From the NCBI GenBank assembly GCA_035363255.1, contig DAOSES010000001.1, positions 62,001 to 126,000 on the forward strand: 64,000 nucleotides of DNA. Direction: 5' to 3'. The notes under the pieces are model-generated. The model was not told where the DNA came from and did not search any database. It saw only the letters and a list, made by a program, of their open reading frames with translations. The position numbers and the translations under genes are program-made. Positions 1-8,319 of this stretch are shown piece by piece. Positions within the stretch are counted from its first letter, which is position 1. The number at the start of each line of letters is the position of its first letter. The DNA comes from T3SED10-260 sp035363255. GTDB lineage: Bacteria; Caldisericota; Caldisericia; UBA6126.

Positions 1-1850
1 TCCCTCCTGTCGATCAACCCGAGGCCTATATCAGTTTCCACGATGTACCTCAGGTTGCGGGTGAGGTTTATGGTCCCGAGTTTGGAGGAATGTGGAGCCC
101 TGAAGATGGTAGCGGAAATCCACCCTATGCTCCCACTTATGCTGGCGCTGCTGGCGCTTTCTTTTACGCCCTGGTTGATGCATACAACGACGGTGCCCGA
201 ATTATGAACAACAGCTGGTGGTGGTACTATCTTCGTACCCGTCAAGGCTATATTCCTGATCCAGGTTCACCAATGTTTAGCACCTACGACTACAACATGA
301 TTTCCAAGATGACCGACTCCTTCCAATACACCCACCAAACCTTCCTTACGGTTTGGGCTGCTGGCGATAATGGTCGCGATCGCAATCTTGATGGAATTAC
401 TGACATTGGTCAAAACCTCAATGGCGACTACACTTTTGGTGATCCCTGGGTAGACGGTGAAAATCAGCAATTTTTTGCCCCTGCCGCTCTCAAAAATGGC
501 ATCACTGTGGGTGCTACCGAAAATTATCGTCCCGCCATCCGTTTGTTTTATGGTGTTTCTGGAACTGTTCTCCCTCGAGCTAATTACGGTCTTTTTCTCC
601 GCTCTGATTTACATTTGCCTGGTTATGGCGATTTCATTGCCTCCGACAAAGTTGCTGATGGCAACCGTCCTCCCAACTTAAAAGAAAACGAATTCGATAA
701 AGCCTACCTCAATCCTACTGACGGTTTGGGTAACTACTACAAAGACATGACCAAGTGGCTCAACCCTCCCACCCCTCCCAATCCTGCCCCCCCCGACTAC
801 CTCAAGCAAACCGACGGAAAGTTCGCCATGTGGGCACTCAGTACCCGTGGTCCCAGCTCCGACGGTCGTATCAAGCCCGACTTGGTGGCTCCTGGCAGCA
901 TGATCATCGGACCCCAATCCCAATATGTTGGAGCCTCTGCAGGTTCCAATCCTGCCTATCCCTTTGAATATGGCTATCCATCTCCAGCTGCTGGCTACGT
1001 TTATATGAGTGGTACTTCCATGTCTGCTGCTTTTGTATCTGGCGCTGCAGCTCTGGTTCGCCAATTCTATCGCCAGGTGCACGATGTCGACAAGCAAGGT
1101 GTTCCAAGTCCCTCTTCCTCCCTCATCAAAGCCACCCTTATCCATGGTGCCACCAATATGGCTGCCAACCAATACCCCAACCAATATGATGTTATTGAAG
1201 ATGCGAATCGTATTGTCAAAACCAAAAACGACGTCACCGCTCGTCCCGATTTCAATCAGGGTTGGGGTCGTCTTAATGTATTCAAATCTCTTTTCCCTCT
1301 GGCTCCAAAAGTGCAACGTTGGGACGACAACACCACTGGTTTGGACGACAGTGCTATCGAATACAAAATCATCGTAGATCGTACCGATGTACCCTTTGAA
1401 GCCACCCTCGTATGGAATGACAAATCTGCCAACCCCAACACCTGGCCCGTTTTAGTCTATGATATAGACCTTTTGGTTCAAGAACCTGGTCAAAAAGGTA
1501 AAATATACCGTGGTAACCAATTTGGTAACCCTGAGCTCAATCAGGATCCCAATTTTTCCATTCCCAACCCTCCCGCTACCGACACTCTTAACAATGTGGA
1601 GCGTGTGGTGATAGCTGAACCTATCAAGGGTGAATATACTATTCGAGTTATTCCTGCCAATTTCCCTAAAGCCATCGGTCGTCAGCCTGTACCTTATTCA
1701 TTGGTATATTCTGGCGGTTTCCGTGATATCCCAGTGGAGCACCCAATCCCCGTCATGAATCACCTGAGCCTCGGTCTCCTTGCTGTTCTTCTTCTCTTTG
1801 CCGGTGTGTTTGGTATTCGTAAAGGTCTCAAGGTAGTTAAAGCTTCCTAA
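1..1850 (+). CDS. S8 (subtilisin-family) serine peptidase with CTERM sorting tail, 5' truncated
   Basis: The frame is open from base 3 of the window, so the gene begins to the left and the first ATG at 90 is internal. The subtilase Ser motif GTSMSAAFVSGAAAL is at about 1011-1055, with the Ser codon at 1017-1019. The oxyanion-hole Asn lies in AAGDNG, codon 369-371. The catalytic Asp and His are not visible and should lie upstream. A beta-rich region follows the protease domain (about 1290-1730). The protein ends in PIPVMNHLSLG, a hydrophobic stretch (LLAVLLLFAGVFG) and a basic tail (RKGLK). This is the architecture of exosortase substrates and resembles the IPTL-CTERM class, but with IPVM instead of IPTL and no Trp. 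An exosortase gene follows directly, so this is probably an exported protease processed and anchored by that enzyme. Its sequence is more C-rich than the next two genes. Substrate unknown. Confidence 0.93.
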   Translation, partial: PPVDQPEAYISFHDVPQVAGEVYGPEFGGMWSPEDGSGNPPYAPTYAGAAGAFFYALVDAYNDGARIMNNSWWWYYLRTRQGYIPDPGSPMFSTYDYNMISKMTDSFQYTHQTFLTVWAAGDNGRDRNLDGITDIGQNLNGDYTFGDPWVDGENQQFFAPAALKNGITVGATENYRPAIRLFYGVSGTVLPRANYGLFLRSDLHLPGYGDFIASDKVADGNRPPNLKENEFDKAYLNPTDGLGNYYKDMTKWLNPPTPPNPAPPDYLKQTDGKFAMWALSTRGPSSDGRIKPDLVAPGSMIIGPQSQYVGASAGSNPAYPFEYGYPSPAAGYVYMSGTSMSAAFVSGAAALVRQFYRQVHDVDKQGVPSPSSSLIKATLIHGATNMAANQYPNQYDVIEDANRIVKTKNDVTARPDFNQGWGRLNVFKSLFPLAPKVQRWDDNTTGLDDSAIEYKIIVDRTDVPFEATLVWNDKSANPNTWPVLVYDIDLLVQEPGQKGKIYRGNQFGNPELNQDPNFSIPNPPATDTLNNVERVVIAEPIKGEYTIRVIPANFPKAIGRQPVPYSLVYSGGFRDIPVEHPIPVMNHLSLGLLAVLLLFAGVFGIRKGLKVVKAS

Positions 1851-1862
1851 TCTATCATTTTG

Positions 1863-1906
1863 AAAGAGCCCGTGATAACATAAAAGTTATCACGGGCTCT
1901 TTTTTT
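1863..1906 (+). terminator. Rho-independent terminator after the protease gene
   Basis: A 17-bp perfect inverted repeat (1863-1879 and 1886-1902) with a 6-base loop runs into a T tract ending at 1906. It starts 13 bases after the protease stop codon and lies immediately before the exosortase gene. It could end the protease transcript or act as an attenuator that lowers exosortase expression relative to its substrate. The stem is symmetric, but its A-rich left foot gives little support for a function on the other strand. Confidence 0.9.
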
Positions 1907-1914
1907 ATACTAAC

Positions 1915-2439
1915 ATGACAACAAAAAACAACAAAAAACAAACAAAGAAACGAGCTGAAAGAAAGATGTCTCCAGTTTTTTCTTTCATTCTTCAAGCACT
2001 GCTTTATATTAGTCTTTTCATCTTTCTTAGTTCTCTGAGTTTTATTCAAAACTTTCTTACTCAATTCACAGCTTCCATGTTGGAAGTATTGCTACAACTG
2101 GTAAGAGTTCCAGTGGATTTAGTCAATCCTGTAACGCTACAACTTGCCACAGGCACTCGCTTGAAATTTGTCATCATCCCTGATTGCACAGGGCTTTATC
2201 CCTTTACGATTCTTGCTAGCTTTATACTAGCCTTTCCAGCCAAAAGCAGAAAAAAATTACTAGGCATAATGGGAGCATTTTTTGCTTCCTTTTCAGTCAA
2301 TTATCTTCGAATGATAAGTATTATGGCAATTGCTGTCCATTCGCAACGAGCTTTTGAAATAGCTCATCTTCTCATCTGGCAGACTTCATTTATCATCCTG
2401 GTTCTTGGATACTTTTTCTGGTGGATACGATGGAAATAA
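1915..2439 (+). CDS. Exosortase/archaeosortase family protein, XrtH-like
   Basis: A small integral membrane protein (174 residues) with about five hydrophobic segments and a very basic N-terminus. The three exosortase catalytic residues are in the right order and context: Cys91 in PDCTGLYPF, Arg132 in NYLRM, His151 in AHLLIW. Exosortases are thought to cut proteins with a C-terminal CTERM tail in the membrane and pass them to a surface anchor. The short length and the upstream protease with an IPTL-like tail point to the exosortase H type; the subtype is inferred. The ATG at 1915 has no Shine-Dalgarno and sits just behind the hairpin. Met18 (1966), preceded by GAAAGAAAG, is a possible start. 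A TATACT box at 1906-1911 could be a -10 element that favours the later start. The gene overlaps the next one by a few bases. Confidence 0.85.
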   Translation: MTTKNNKKQTKKRAERKMSPVFSFILQALLYISLFIFLSSLSFIQNFLTQFTASMLEVLLQLVRVPVDLVNPVTLQLATGTRLKFVIIPDCTGLYPFTILASFILAFPAKSRKKLLGIMGAFFASFSVNYLRMISIMAIAVHSQRAFEIAHLLIWQTSFIILVLGYFFWWIRWK

Positions 2440-2897
2440 ACACAAAAAACTATGCATGGATTTTACTACGTTTTATAGTAATATTTCTGCTTTTGCTTGC
2501 TTTCTGGACTCTGCTGGCTTCCACTTACGCACAAACTAAAATGCATATTCTTCAACTATCCTTGTCTTGGTATAATCCATCCAATGCACCTTTTATTCGC
2601 ACTCCAAGCTTTCTTCAGGGTTATGCTATCACCGAATTGACGCTTCTGGCTCTTTCTCTGGCACGATGGAACAAAACCAACATCAAAACATGGAAGCAAT
2701 ACCCCTGGCTTCTACTTGGAGTAATGATTCTTTTGCTGGTTTTATTTGATTTCCTAAGCAATTTTCTTGAGCTCATCGGTCAAGGATCTAACTCATTTTT
2801 CCTCAATTACACCATTACCTGGCTTCTCTCAGCAGGATCAATCACGCTTCCCTTTCTGATGTGGCTTTATCTGGAAAATAAAACAAAAGCTCTTTAG
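2430..2897 (+). CDS. Exosortase-associated integral membrane protein
   Basis: About 155 residues, mostly hydrophobic, with roughly four transmembrane segments separated by short polar loops (for example ARWNKTNIKTWKQ). The start is ATG 2430, preceded by GGTGG; GTG 2421 is an in-frame alternative. It overlaps the end of the exosortase gene, indicating translational coupling. No enzyme motif is visible. XrtH-type exosortases are often followed by a small multi-pass partner, which this matches by size, topology and position; the family assignment is by context and not by a clear signature. Its 3' end overlaps the convergent coaE gene by 56 bp. Confidence 0.7.
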   Translation: MEINTKNYAWILLRFIVIFLLLLAFWTLLASTYAQTKMHILQLSLSWYNPSNAPFIRTPSFLQGYAITELTLLALSLARWNKTNIKTWKQYPWLLLGVMILLLVLFDFLSNFLELIGQGSNSFFLNYTITWLLSAGSITLPFLMWLYLENKTKAL

Positions 2898-3471
2898 CAA
2901 GTTTTTCCATTTTTCTTCTTAACTCAAGCTTTGTTTCATTATTTTTAACAGTGTAATCTGCCTTGACTTTGCTTTTAGCTATGTCGGACTGTGCTTGAAA
3001 TACAAGTTTTACATGAGTTTCACTTAATCCTCTTTCATCAAGCAAACGCTGCGTTCTAAGCTTTTCTCTGCTATCAATGTAAATCAATCGATGGCAAAGC
3101 TTGCTCCATCGCGCTCTTACCAAGACAGCAGCATCCAGGATGCTCCCATGAGTGGCTTTCGATATTTCAAGCTGTAAAAATTGTTTGATACTGGGCCAAA
3201 CACAACGCTCCAAGAGCTTTCGAGAAGCAATGCTTTTAAAAACAAGTTGCCCCAGAATCAGCCTATCGATTTCTAAAGCTGAAGTTAAAACCCCGGGTCC
3301 ATAATAAGAAATCAGCTGCCTTTTGATTTCATCCTGCATCAAGACCCGATGAGTTATTTCATCTGCGGATATGACCTGCCAGGAAGTAAACTCAGACAAG
3401 TATTTGACAGCAAGTGTTTTGCCAGCTCCCATTAAAGCATAAACACCAACTACAGGAAGCTTTTTAGGCAT
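2842..3471 (-). CDS. coaE: Dephospho-CoA kinase
   Basis: 209 residues, normal for CoaE, which phosphorylates dephospho-CoA on the ribose 3'-OH in the last step of CoA synthesis. The P-loop is near residues 12-19 (MGAGKT). It is followed by an SADEITHRVL segment corresponding to the family's substrate-binding Asp region, then ILDAAVLVRAR and the lid-like YIDSREKLRTQRLLDERGLS. The P-loop lacks the more usual GGIGSGKS wording but keeps GxGKT. The ATG overlaps the polA stop by 8 bp, so the two are translationally coupled; polA and coaE are neighbours in many bacteria. The 3' end runs 56 bp into the oppositely oriented exosortase-partner gene. Confidence 0.9.
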   Translation of the reverse strand: MPKKLPVVGVYALMGAGKTLAVKYLSEFTSWQVISADEITHRVLMQDEIKRQLISYYGPGVLTSALEIDRLILGQLVFKSIASRKLLERCVWPSIKQFLQLEISKATHGSILDAAVLVRARWSKLCHRLIYIDSREKLRTQRLLDERGLSETHVKLVFQAQSDIAKSKVKADYTVKNNETKLELRRKMEKLAKELLFYFPDKATSEREA

Positions 3472-6058
3472 GGTAGGGTCGTAATAGGTTAAGCTTGGTT
3501 CCCGTTTTTATATGAACCTTTAAAGGCACTTTTAGAGCAATAGCATGTTCCATCTTTTGGGGAATTAGTTGGCAGAGACCTTCCAACTCATCGGGATGGC
3601 ATTCCCATATAAGTTCGTCATGGATTTGAAGAAGCAAGTGAATTCGGGCATTATCTTTGAGCTGTTGGTACATATTAACCATAGCTACTTTGATGATGTC
3701 AGCGGAACTTCCCTGAATAATAGTATTGAATGCAAGTCGTTCTCCCAACTGTTGAAGGGGTTTTTGATGGCTGTTCAGCTCAGGTATGGGCCTTTTCCTG
3801 GCAATGATAGTTTCAGCATAGGCGTTTGCTTTGACCCTGGCAACTGTTGCTTCACGAAAAGAAGCAACACCAGGATAAGATTTGAAATATCGCTCAATCA
3901 TACTACTTGCTTCTTTTTCACTGATCTTTAAAGCGCGAGACAAACCAAAGGAAGACATCCCATACAGGATTCCAAAATTGATAGTTTTTGCCATTTTTCG
4001 CTCTGCGTCAGAAACTTCAAGTTCCTTTGAAGTATGAAATATCATTCTGGCAGTTTGAGTATGGATATCCTCATCATTTAAAAAAGCTTCGATTAACCTG
4101 GGATCTTGAGAAAAATGAGCCAGCACCCGCAGATCAATTTGGGAATAATCTGCACTCACAAAGACCCAGGAGGGCTGAGAAGGAGTAAATACAGACTTGA
4201 TTGACAACACAGAATCCTGATCTGAGGGAATATTCTGCAGATTTGGGTCCACGCTGGAGATCCTTCCAGTGGAGGGTCCAGCTTGCAAATAAGTGGTATG
4301 AAGGAGTTGGTTTTGATCGAGTTTGTTCAAAAAAGCTAATATGTAAGTGCTTAACAATTTGCTATATTCGCGATACTTTTTTATCATTCCAATCATGGGA
4401 TGCATAGGTTCAAGAGCGTCTAAAACCTCACTATCAGTAGAGATTCCTGTTTTTGTTTTTTTTATAACGGGCAAAGCTAGTTTTTCGAAAAGAACAAAGG
4501 CAAGTTGTTTGGGAGATGCCAGGTTGAATTCAGTTTCGCTTAAAGCAAAAATCTGCTTTTGCAAGGATTTTAGTTGCCCTTCCAGAAGCTCTTTCAAATG
4601 GAGAAGATCCTTTTTTGAAACTTGTATGCCTTGCTTTTCCATTGCATACAAGACTTTCAGCAGAGGCAACTCCACCTCTTGATATAAGGAATAAAGATTT
4701 TTGTTTTCTGCATCAAGGCTGAGTTGCTCCCAAGCATTAAAAATAGCTTCACAGGGGTCAAGGTCTTGAAAAGTAGGATAGCGTACAAGAAATTCTTGTA
4801 TGGAGTATGATTTGTTGTTGGGATAAAGCAAGTAATAAAGCAACTGAAGATCTTGGATGGGAAGGTCATAAACTCTCAGAGGATCCAATGCTAATTGATG
4901 AAACAAAGCTTTGGCATCATAAGTAAAGAGCTCCTGGGCCCCTTGTAGGAGAGTTAGAAGAAATTGGTTTTCTTGTATTGGAGCTTGAAAAAGGTCTTTG
5001 GTCGCTGAATCTACAAAAGCTTCTGAGGAGACATGGAATAAACCTTGCGAGGGATGATAGCATTGAATTTGTTGAGCTTGAGCATGATAAAAAAGACTCC
5101 ATTTACTTACTTTTTTCAAACTCTCAAATTCATGGGGATCAAGATCCTTTAATGCTCTGCTTCCTAAAGTCGATTTCTGGGCAACAGACTCTTTTTTGAA
5201 GCCAAAAGAACGGATGAGACTATGAAATTCGTAGATTCTGGCAAGCTCATTCAGTTCGCCTTCTCCCAAACCCGTAAAAGCCAGGTCTTCCAGCTTTAGA
5301 TCAAGCGCCACCTTGTCAATTAAACGAACCATATAGAGGAAATGAAGAAATGCTTCCTTTTGATTCCGTATGCTTTCGCTTTGTTTGCTTTGATCAGCAA
5401 GTAAAGCTTCTGGGGTGCCAAATTGCTGGATAAGTTTGAGAGCAGTCTTGGGGCCTATGTTGTTCATGCCTTTTAGATTGTCTGAACTATCTCCCACCAG
5501 CGCTTTGTAAAAAGCAAATTGTGAAGTTTGAATCCCATAATCTGCAAAAAAATTGTTTTCAGTATAAAGACGGAGCTCAGAGGAATTTTTTCCTGGGAGA
5601 AGAATACGAATGCGATCTCCTTCAAGAAGCTGGAAAAGGTCTTTATCGTTGGAAGCAATATAAACATCACATTGAGCAGCATGTTCCCTGCTTAAGGTAG
5701 CAATAAGATCGTCTGCTTCAAAGCCTTGCTTGATAACAAAGGGAGCTTTTAAGGTAGGGAGCAGGACTTCGCTAAGCTGTTTGAGCTGAATAATCAGGGC
5801 TTCCGGTGTTTCCTTACGTTGAGCCTTGTAAGAACTATCTTCTAAAGCTCTGAAGGTTTTTTCGGGGCCATCGAGACAAACTGCCAGGTATTCGGGACTT
5901 AGGTCCCGATACATCATCATCAAGCTTTTTAAAAAACCATACAATGCATTGACAGGCAAATTTTGAGAAGTTTCAAGGCTCTGAGGAAGAGCATAAAAAC
6001 TTCGATAAGCTATGTTGTAGGCATCAATCAGAAGAAGCTTCGGTCGCTTTTGCTTCAT
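3464..6058 (-). CDS. polA: DNA polymerase I
   Basis: 864 residues. The N-terminal 5' nuclease domain (about 1-290) has FEADDLIATLSR and GDSSDNLKGMNNIGPKTA. The C-terminal polymerase domain (about 480-864) has motif A (SADYSQIDLRVLAHF), motif B (RKMAKTINFGILYGMSSFG) and motif C (LLQIHDELIWE). The middle region (about 310-470), where the 3'-5' exonuclease lies in E. coli, is shorter, and no DxE metal-binding motif or later exo motifs could be found; the enzyme probably lacks proofreading, as in Taq-type polymerases. It acts in repair and Okazaki fragment maturation. The start overlaps the upstream CPBP gene by 35 bp, and the stop overlaps coaE by 8 bp. Confidence 0.97.
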   Translation of the reverse strand: MKQKRPKLLLIDAYNIAYRSFYALPQSLETSQNLPVNALYGFLKSLMMMYRDLSPEYLAVCLDGPEKTFRALEDSSYKAQRKETPEALIIQLKQLSEVLLPTLKAPFVIKQGFEADDLIATLSREHAAQCDVYIASNDKDLFQLLEGDRIRILLPGKNSSELRLYTENNFFADYGIQTSQFAFYKALVGDSSDNLKGMNNIGPKTALKLIQQFGTPEALLADQSKQSESIRNQKEAFLHFLYMVRLIDKVALDLKLEDLAFTGLGEGELNELARIYEFHSLIRSFGFKKESVAQKSTLGSRALKDLDPHEFESLKKVSKWSLFYHAQAQQIQCYHPSQGLFHVSSEAFVDSATKDLFQAPIQENQFLLTLLQGAQELFTYDAKALFHQLALDPLRVYDLPIQDLQLLYYLLYPNNKSYSIQEFLVRYPTFQDLDPCEAIFNAWEQLSLDAENKNLYSLYQEVELPLLKVLYAMEKQGIQVSKKDLLHLKELLEGQLKSLQKQIFALSETEFNLASPKQLAFVLFEKLALPVIKKTKTGISTDSEVLDALEPMHPMIGMIKKYREYSKLLSTYILAFLNKLDQNQLLHTTYLQAGPSTGRISSVDPNLQNIPSDQDSVLSIKSVFTPSQPSWVFVSADYSQIDLRVLAHFSQDPRLIEAFLNDEDIHTQTARMIFHTSKELEVSDAERKMAKTINFGILYGMSSFGLSRALKISEKEASSMIERYFKSYPGVASFREATVARVKANAYAETIIARKRPIPELNSHQKPLQQLGERLAFNTIIQGSSADIIKVAMVNMYQQLKDNARIHLLLQIHDELIWECHPDELEGLCQLIPQKMEHAIALKVPLKVHIKTGTKLNLLRPYHA

Positions 6059-6938
6059 CTATAGGATCCATCTCCAAATCAGAATTGGATTTTTTTTCAA
6101 ATTCGAGCGACTTGCCCCAAAAAGTATAGGTTTCGGCGAGTAAAACCACAAAAAGAATAAAAGCCAAAAAAGATATAATAAAGCCAGGATCGGTCAGGGC
6201 AAACTCCTTACCCACTGTCAACCCAAAGGGAGGGAAGATGAAAGCAGCTTGCATAAAACCTGCTACAAAAAGATTGTTGGTTCGAAGATAAAGATAACTC
6301 ACGAAAAGACCATATACAAAGTAGGTAAGCATGGTATTGGTGGATATAATCATGTTTCCGGCAGTACGAAGGCGAATGTAGTTGATTAGGCTAAAAAAGA
6401 GCAGGGTAAATAAGACAGACCAGATCTTTTTCCAGAGAGGATTGAGTGTTTTAGGAAAAAGAGAATAGCTTTTGTTGAGAAGGAAACCTCGAGAGGCTAA
6501 TTCTTCGCTGATACCAACAATTCCCCAACCCCGAACAAAGAGCACGAGATAAAGAGGATTGAAGCCTTGAAAACTGATTACCAGGGTACGAGGTTCATAG
6601 AATATCGACATGCCCAGGGGTAAAATGGTATAAAGGCCAGCTAAAGCAAGTATAGCGAATATAAGCCCTGGGAAGATCTTCCTAAAGCTGATACCTATTT
6701 GAGCAAAATCCCAATCATCAATTTTAAGGAAAGCTATAGCCAATAGAGCGATGATTAAGTTGGGAAAGGCGCTCATTAGGTTGCCTATTAATCCGTTGGG
6801 TTGGATTTGAAAGAAAGTGGCAAGCAAGCGAACCAGCATGAAAGCCAACCAGGGAAAGATTAGCATTGCAGAAAGGAAAAATAGTGTAAAAAGAAACTCT
6901 CGTTTGTTGTTAATAAAAATTTTCTTTAGTATAGCCAT
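6024..6938 (-). CDS. CPBP (CAAX/Abi)-family intramembrane protein, probably missing catalytic His residues
   Basis: 304 residues with about eight hydrophobic segments and an acidic cytoplasmic-type tail. The family hallmark EExxxRG is present as SEELASRGFLL (Glu145, Glu146, Arg150). The later conserved positions, usually FxxxH and HxxxN, align with FFSLINYI (Asn186) and VAGFMQAAF (Gln230), so both His ligands appear replaced. The protein may have lost protease activity or use other ligands; this rests on alignment by eye. The start has a good Shine-Dalgarno (GAGGTGAAGC before ATG). It lies between tRNA-Ser and polA on the same strand and overlaps polA by 35 bp. Cellular role unknown. Confidence 0.8.
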   Translation of the reverse strand: MAILKKIFINNKREFLFTLFFLSAMLIFPWLAFMLVRLLATFFQIQPNGLIGNLMSAFPNLIIALLAIAFLKIDDWDFAQIGISFRKIFPGLIFAILALAGLYTILPLGMSIFYEPRTLVISFQGFNPLYLVLFVRGWGIVGISEELASRGFLLNKSYSLFPKTLNPLWKKIWSVLFTLLFFSLINYIRLRTAGNMIISTNTMLTYFVYGLFVSYLYLRTNNLFVAGFMQAAFIFPPFGLTVGKEFALTDPGFIISFLAFILFVVLLAETYTFWGKSLEFEKKSNSDLEMDPIDEAKATEASSD

Positions 6939-6964
6939 GCTTCACCTCGATGTTAAAATGAAAG

Positions 6965-7048
6965 CGGATGAGGAGGGATTCGAACCCCCGGGACTCATCG
7001 TCCGCGGCATTTCAAGTGCCGTGCCTTCAACCACTCGGCCACCCATCC
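6965..7048 (-). tRNA. tRNA-Ser (anticodon UGA)
   Basis: Read on the minus strand: a 7-bp acceptor stem GGATGGG/CTCATCC (one G-U), a class II layout with D arm GGCCGAGTGGTTGAAGGC, anticodon stem-loop CGGCA-CTTGAAA-TGCCG giving anticodon TGA, a long variable arm (GGAC/GTCC), and a T arm with GGTTCGAATCC. The discriminator base is G, as in tRNA-Ser. CCA is not encoded. It lies 29 bases downstream of serS on the same strand and is likely co-transcribed with it. Confidence 0.95.
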
Positions 7049-7077
7049 GTATCGAATAATCAGCTTTTTTCATCCAC

Positions 7078-8319
7078 TTATTTTAACACATCAGGCCATG
7101 ATATACTACCATCTGCCTCTTGATAATTTTCCATCACTGCCGCCAGGCATCTTCCTATCGCTAGAGCCGAGCCATTCAGGGTGTGAAGCAAGGTGTTTTT
7201 ACCTTCAGCAGTCTTGTATCTAATCTGTGCTCGTCTAGCTTGAAAATCAGTACAATTCGAGCAGGAGGAGATCTCAAGGTATTTACCAAGGGATGGAAAC
7301 CACACTTCGATATCGTAGGTTTTAGCTGTTGAAAAACCTGACATATCTCCCGTGCAAAGCGAAACCACTCGATAGGGTAGTTTTAGTTTTTGTAGAATCG
7401 CTTCTGCGTCCTGGGTAATCTCTTCCAGGGCTTCAAAAGATTTTTCGGGAAGGCAAAGCCATACCAATTCGACTTTTTCAAACTGATGCAGGCGAATCAA
7501 GCCCTTGCTTTCTTTTCCAGCGGCACCTGCTTCTTTACGAAAACAGGGAGTATAGGCAACCATTTTGCAGGGTAGTTGTTCCAAGGGTAGGATTTCTTCT
7601 CTAAACAAGTTAACTAAAGGAACTTCACCCGTTGGAATCAAAAAAGTATCCTCACCATCAATTTTATAAAGGTCCTCTTCAAACTTGGGAAGCTGACCCG
7701 AACCTTCAAACAAAGATCGCTTGCCAATAAAAGGAGGATTAATTTCGGTATAACCCCGTTCTCTTGCTGAATTTATCATCAGATTCATTAAAGCACGTGA
7801 GTAGTAGGCACCTTCACCGCTTAAAAGAGCAAACTTATTGCCAGCAAGTCGTGCTGCGCGTTCAAAATCAATCGCATGGTTGATTTTACCCAGCTCATCA
7901 TGCGACCTTGGGGTGAATTCAAAATTCCGTGGAGTACCTACCACTCTGAGCTCCAGGTTGTCATTTTCGCTTTCACCCAAAGGCACGGATTCATGGGGTA
8001 GATTGGGCAGATTCATGTGAAGTGTTTGAAAAAGTCCTTGCACCGATAGCAGTTCTTTGTTTTTTTCCTGGATGAGCTCTCCAATCTTTTTTACGGTAGC
8101 ACTAATTTCTACAGCTGATTGACCAAGCTTGAGCATTTCGCCAATTTTTTTAGAAGCCTGGTTTCGTTCGAACTGAAATTGCTCAATTTCTTGTGTTAAC
8201 GCTCTTCGTTGAGCATCATATTCCATTAATTGGTCGATATTTCTGGGATCAATCCCTCTTTTTGCCAGTGCTATTTTTACGAGCTCTGGGTTTTGTCTCA
8301 TGAGCTGAAGATCGATCAT
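7078..8319 (-). CDS. serS: Seryl-tRNA synthetase
   Basis: 413 residues, a full-length class II synthetase that charges tRNA-Ser. The N-terminal antiparallel coiled-coil arm (about 30-100, charged and rich in Glu/Lys/Gln) binds the long variable arm of tRNA-Ser. The core has motif 2 (CFRKEAGAAGKESKGLIRLH), the serine-site SSCSNCTDFQARR, and motif 3 (NGSALAIGRCLAAVMENYQ). The start is supported by AGGAGG nine bases before ATG 8319, even though this overlaps the end of uvrB by 71 bp. The tRNA-Ser(UGA) gene follows directly. Confidence 0.97.
   Translation of the reverse strand: MIDLQLMRQNPELVKIALAKRGIDPRNIDQLMEYDAQRRALTQEIEQFQFERNQASKKIGEMLKLGQSAVEISATVKKIGELIQEKNKELLSVQGLFQTLHMNLPNLPHESVPLGESENDNLELRVVGTPRNFEFTPRSHDELGKINHAIDFERAARLAGNKFALLSGEGAYYSRALMNLMINSARERGYTEINPPFIGKRSLFEGSGQLPKFEEDLYKIDGEDTFLIPTGEVPLVNLFREEILPLEQLPCKMVAYTPCFRKEAGAAGKESKGLIRLHQFEKVELVWLCLPEKSFEALEEITQDAEAILQKLKLPYRVVSLCTGDMSGFSTAKTYDIEVWFPSLGKYLEISSCSNCTDFQARRAQIRYKTAEGKNTLLHTLNGSALAIGRCLAAVMENYQEADGSISWPDVLK

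Noticed and set aside
6817..7059. Plus-strand open frame across the CPBP start and tRNA-Ser
   Set aside because: It runs through a well-folded tRNA on the other strand and the CPBP start; its protein has no recognisable features.
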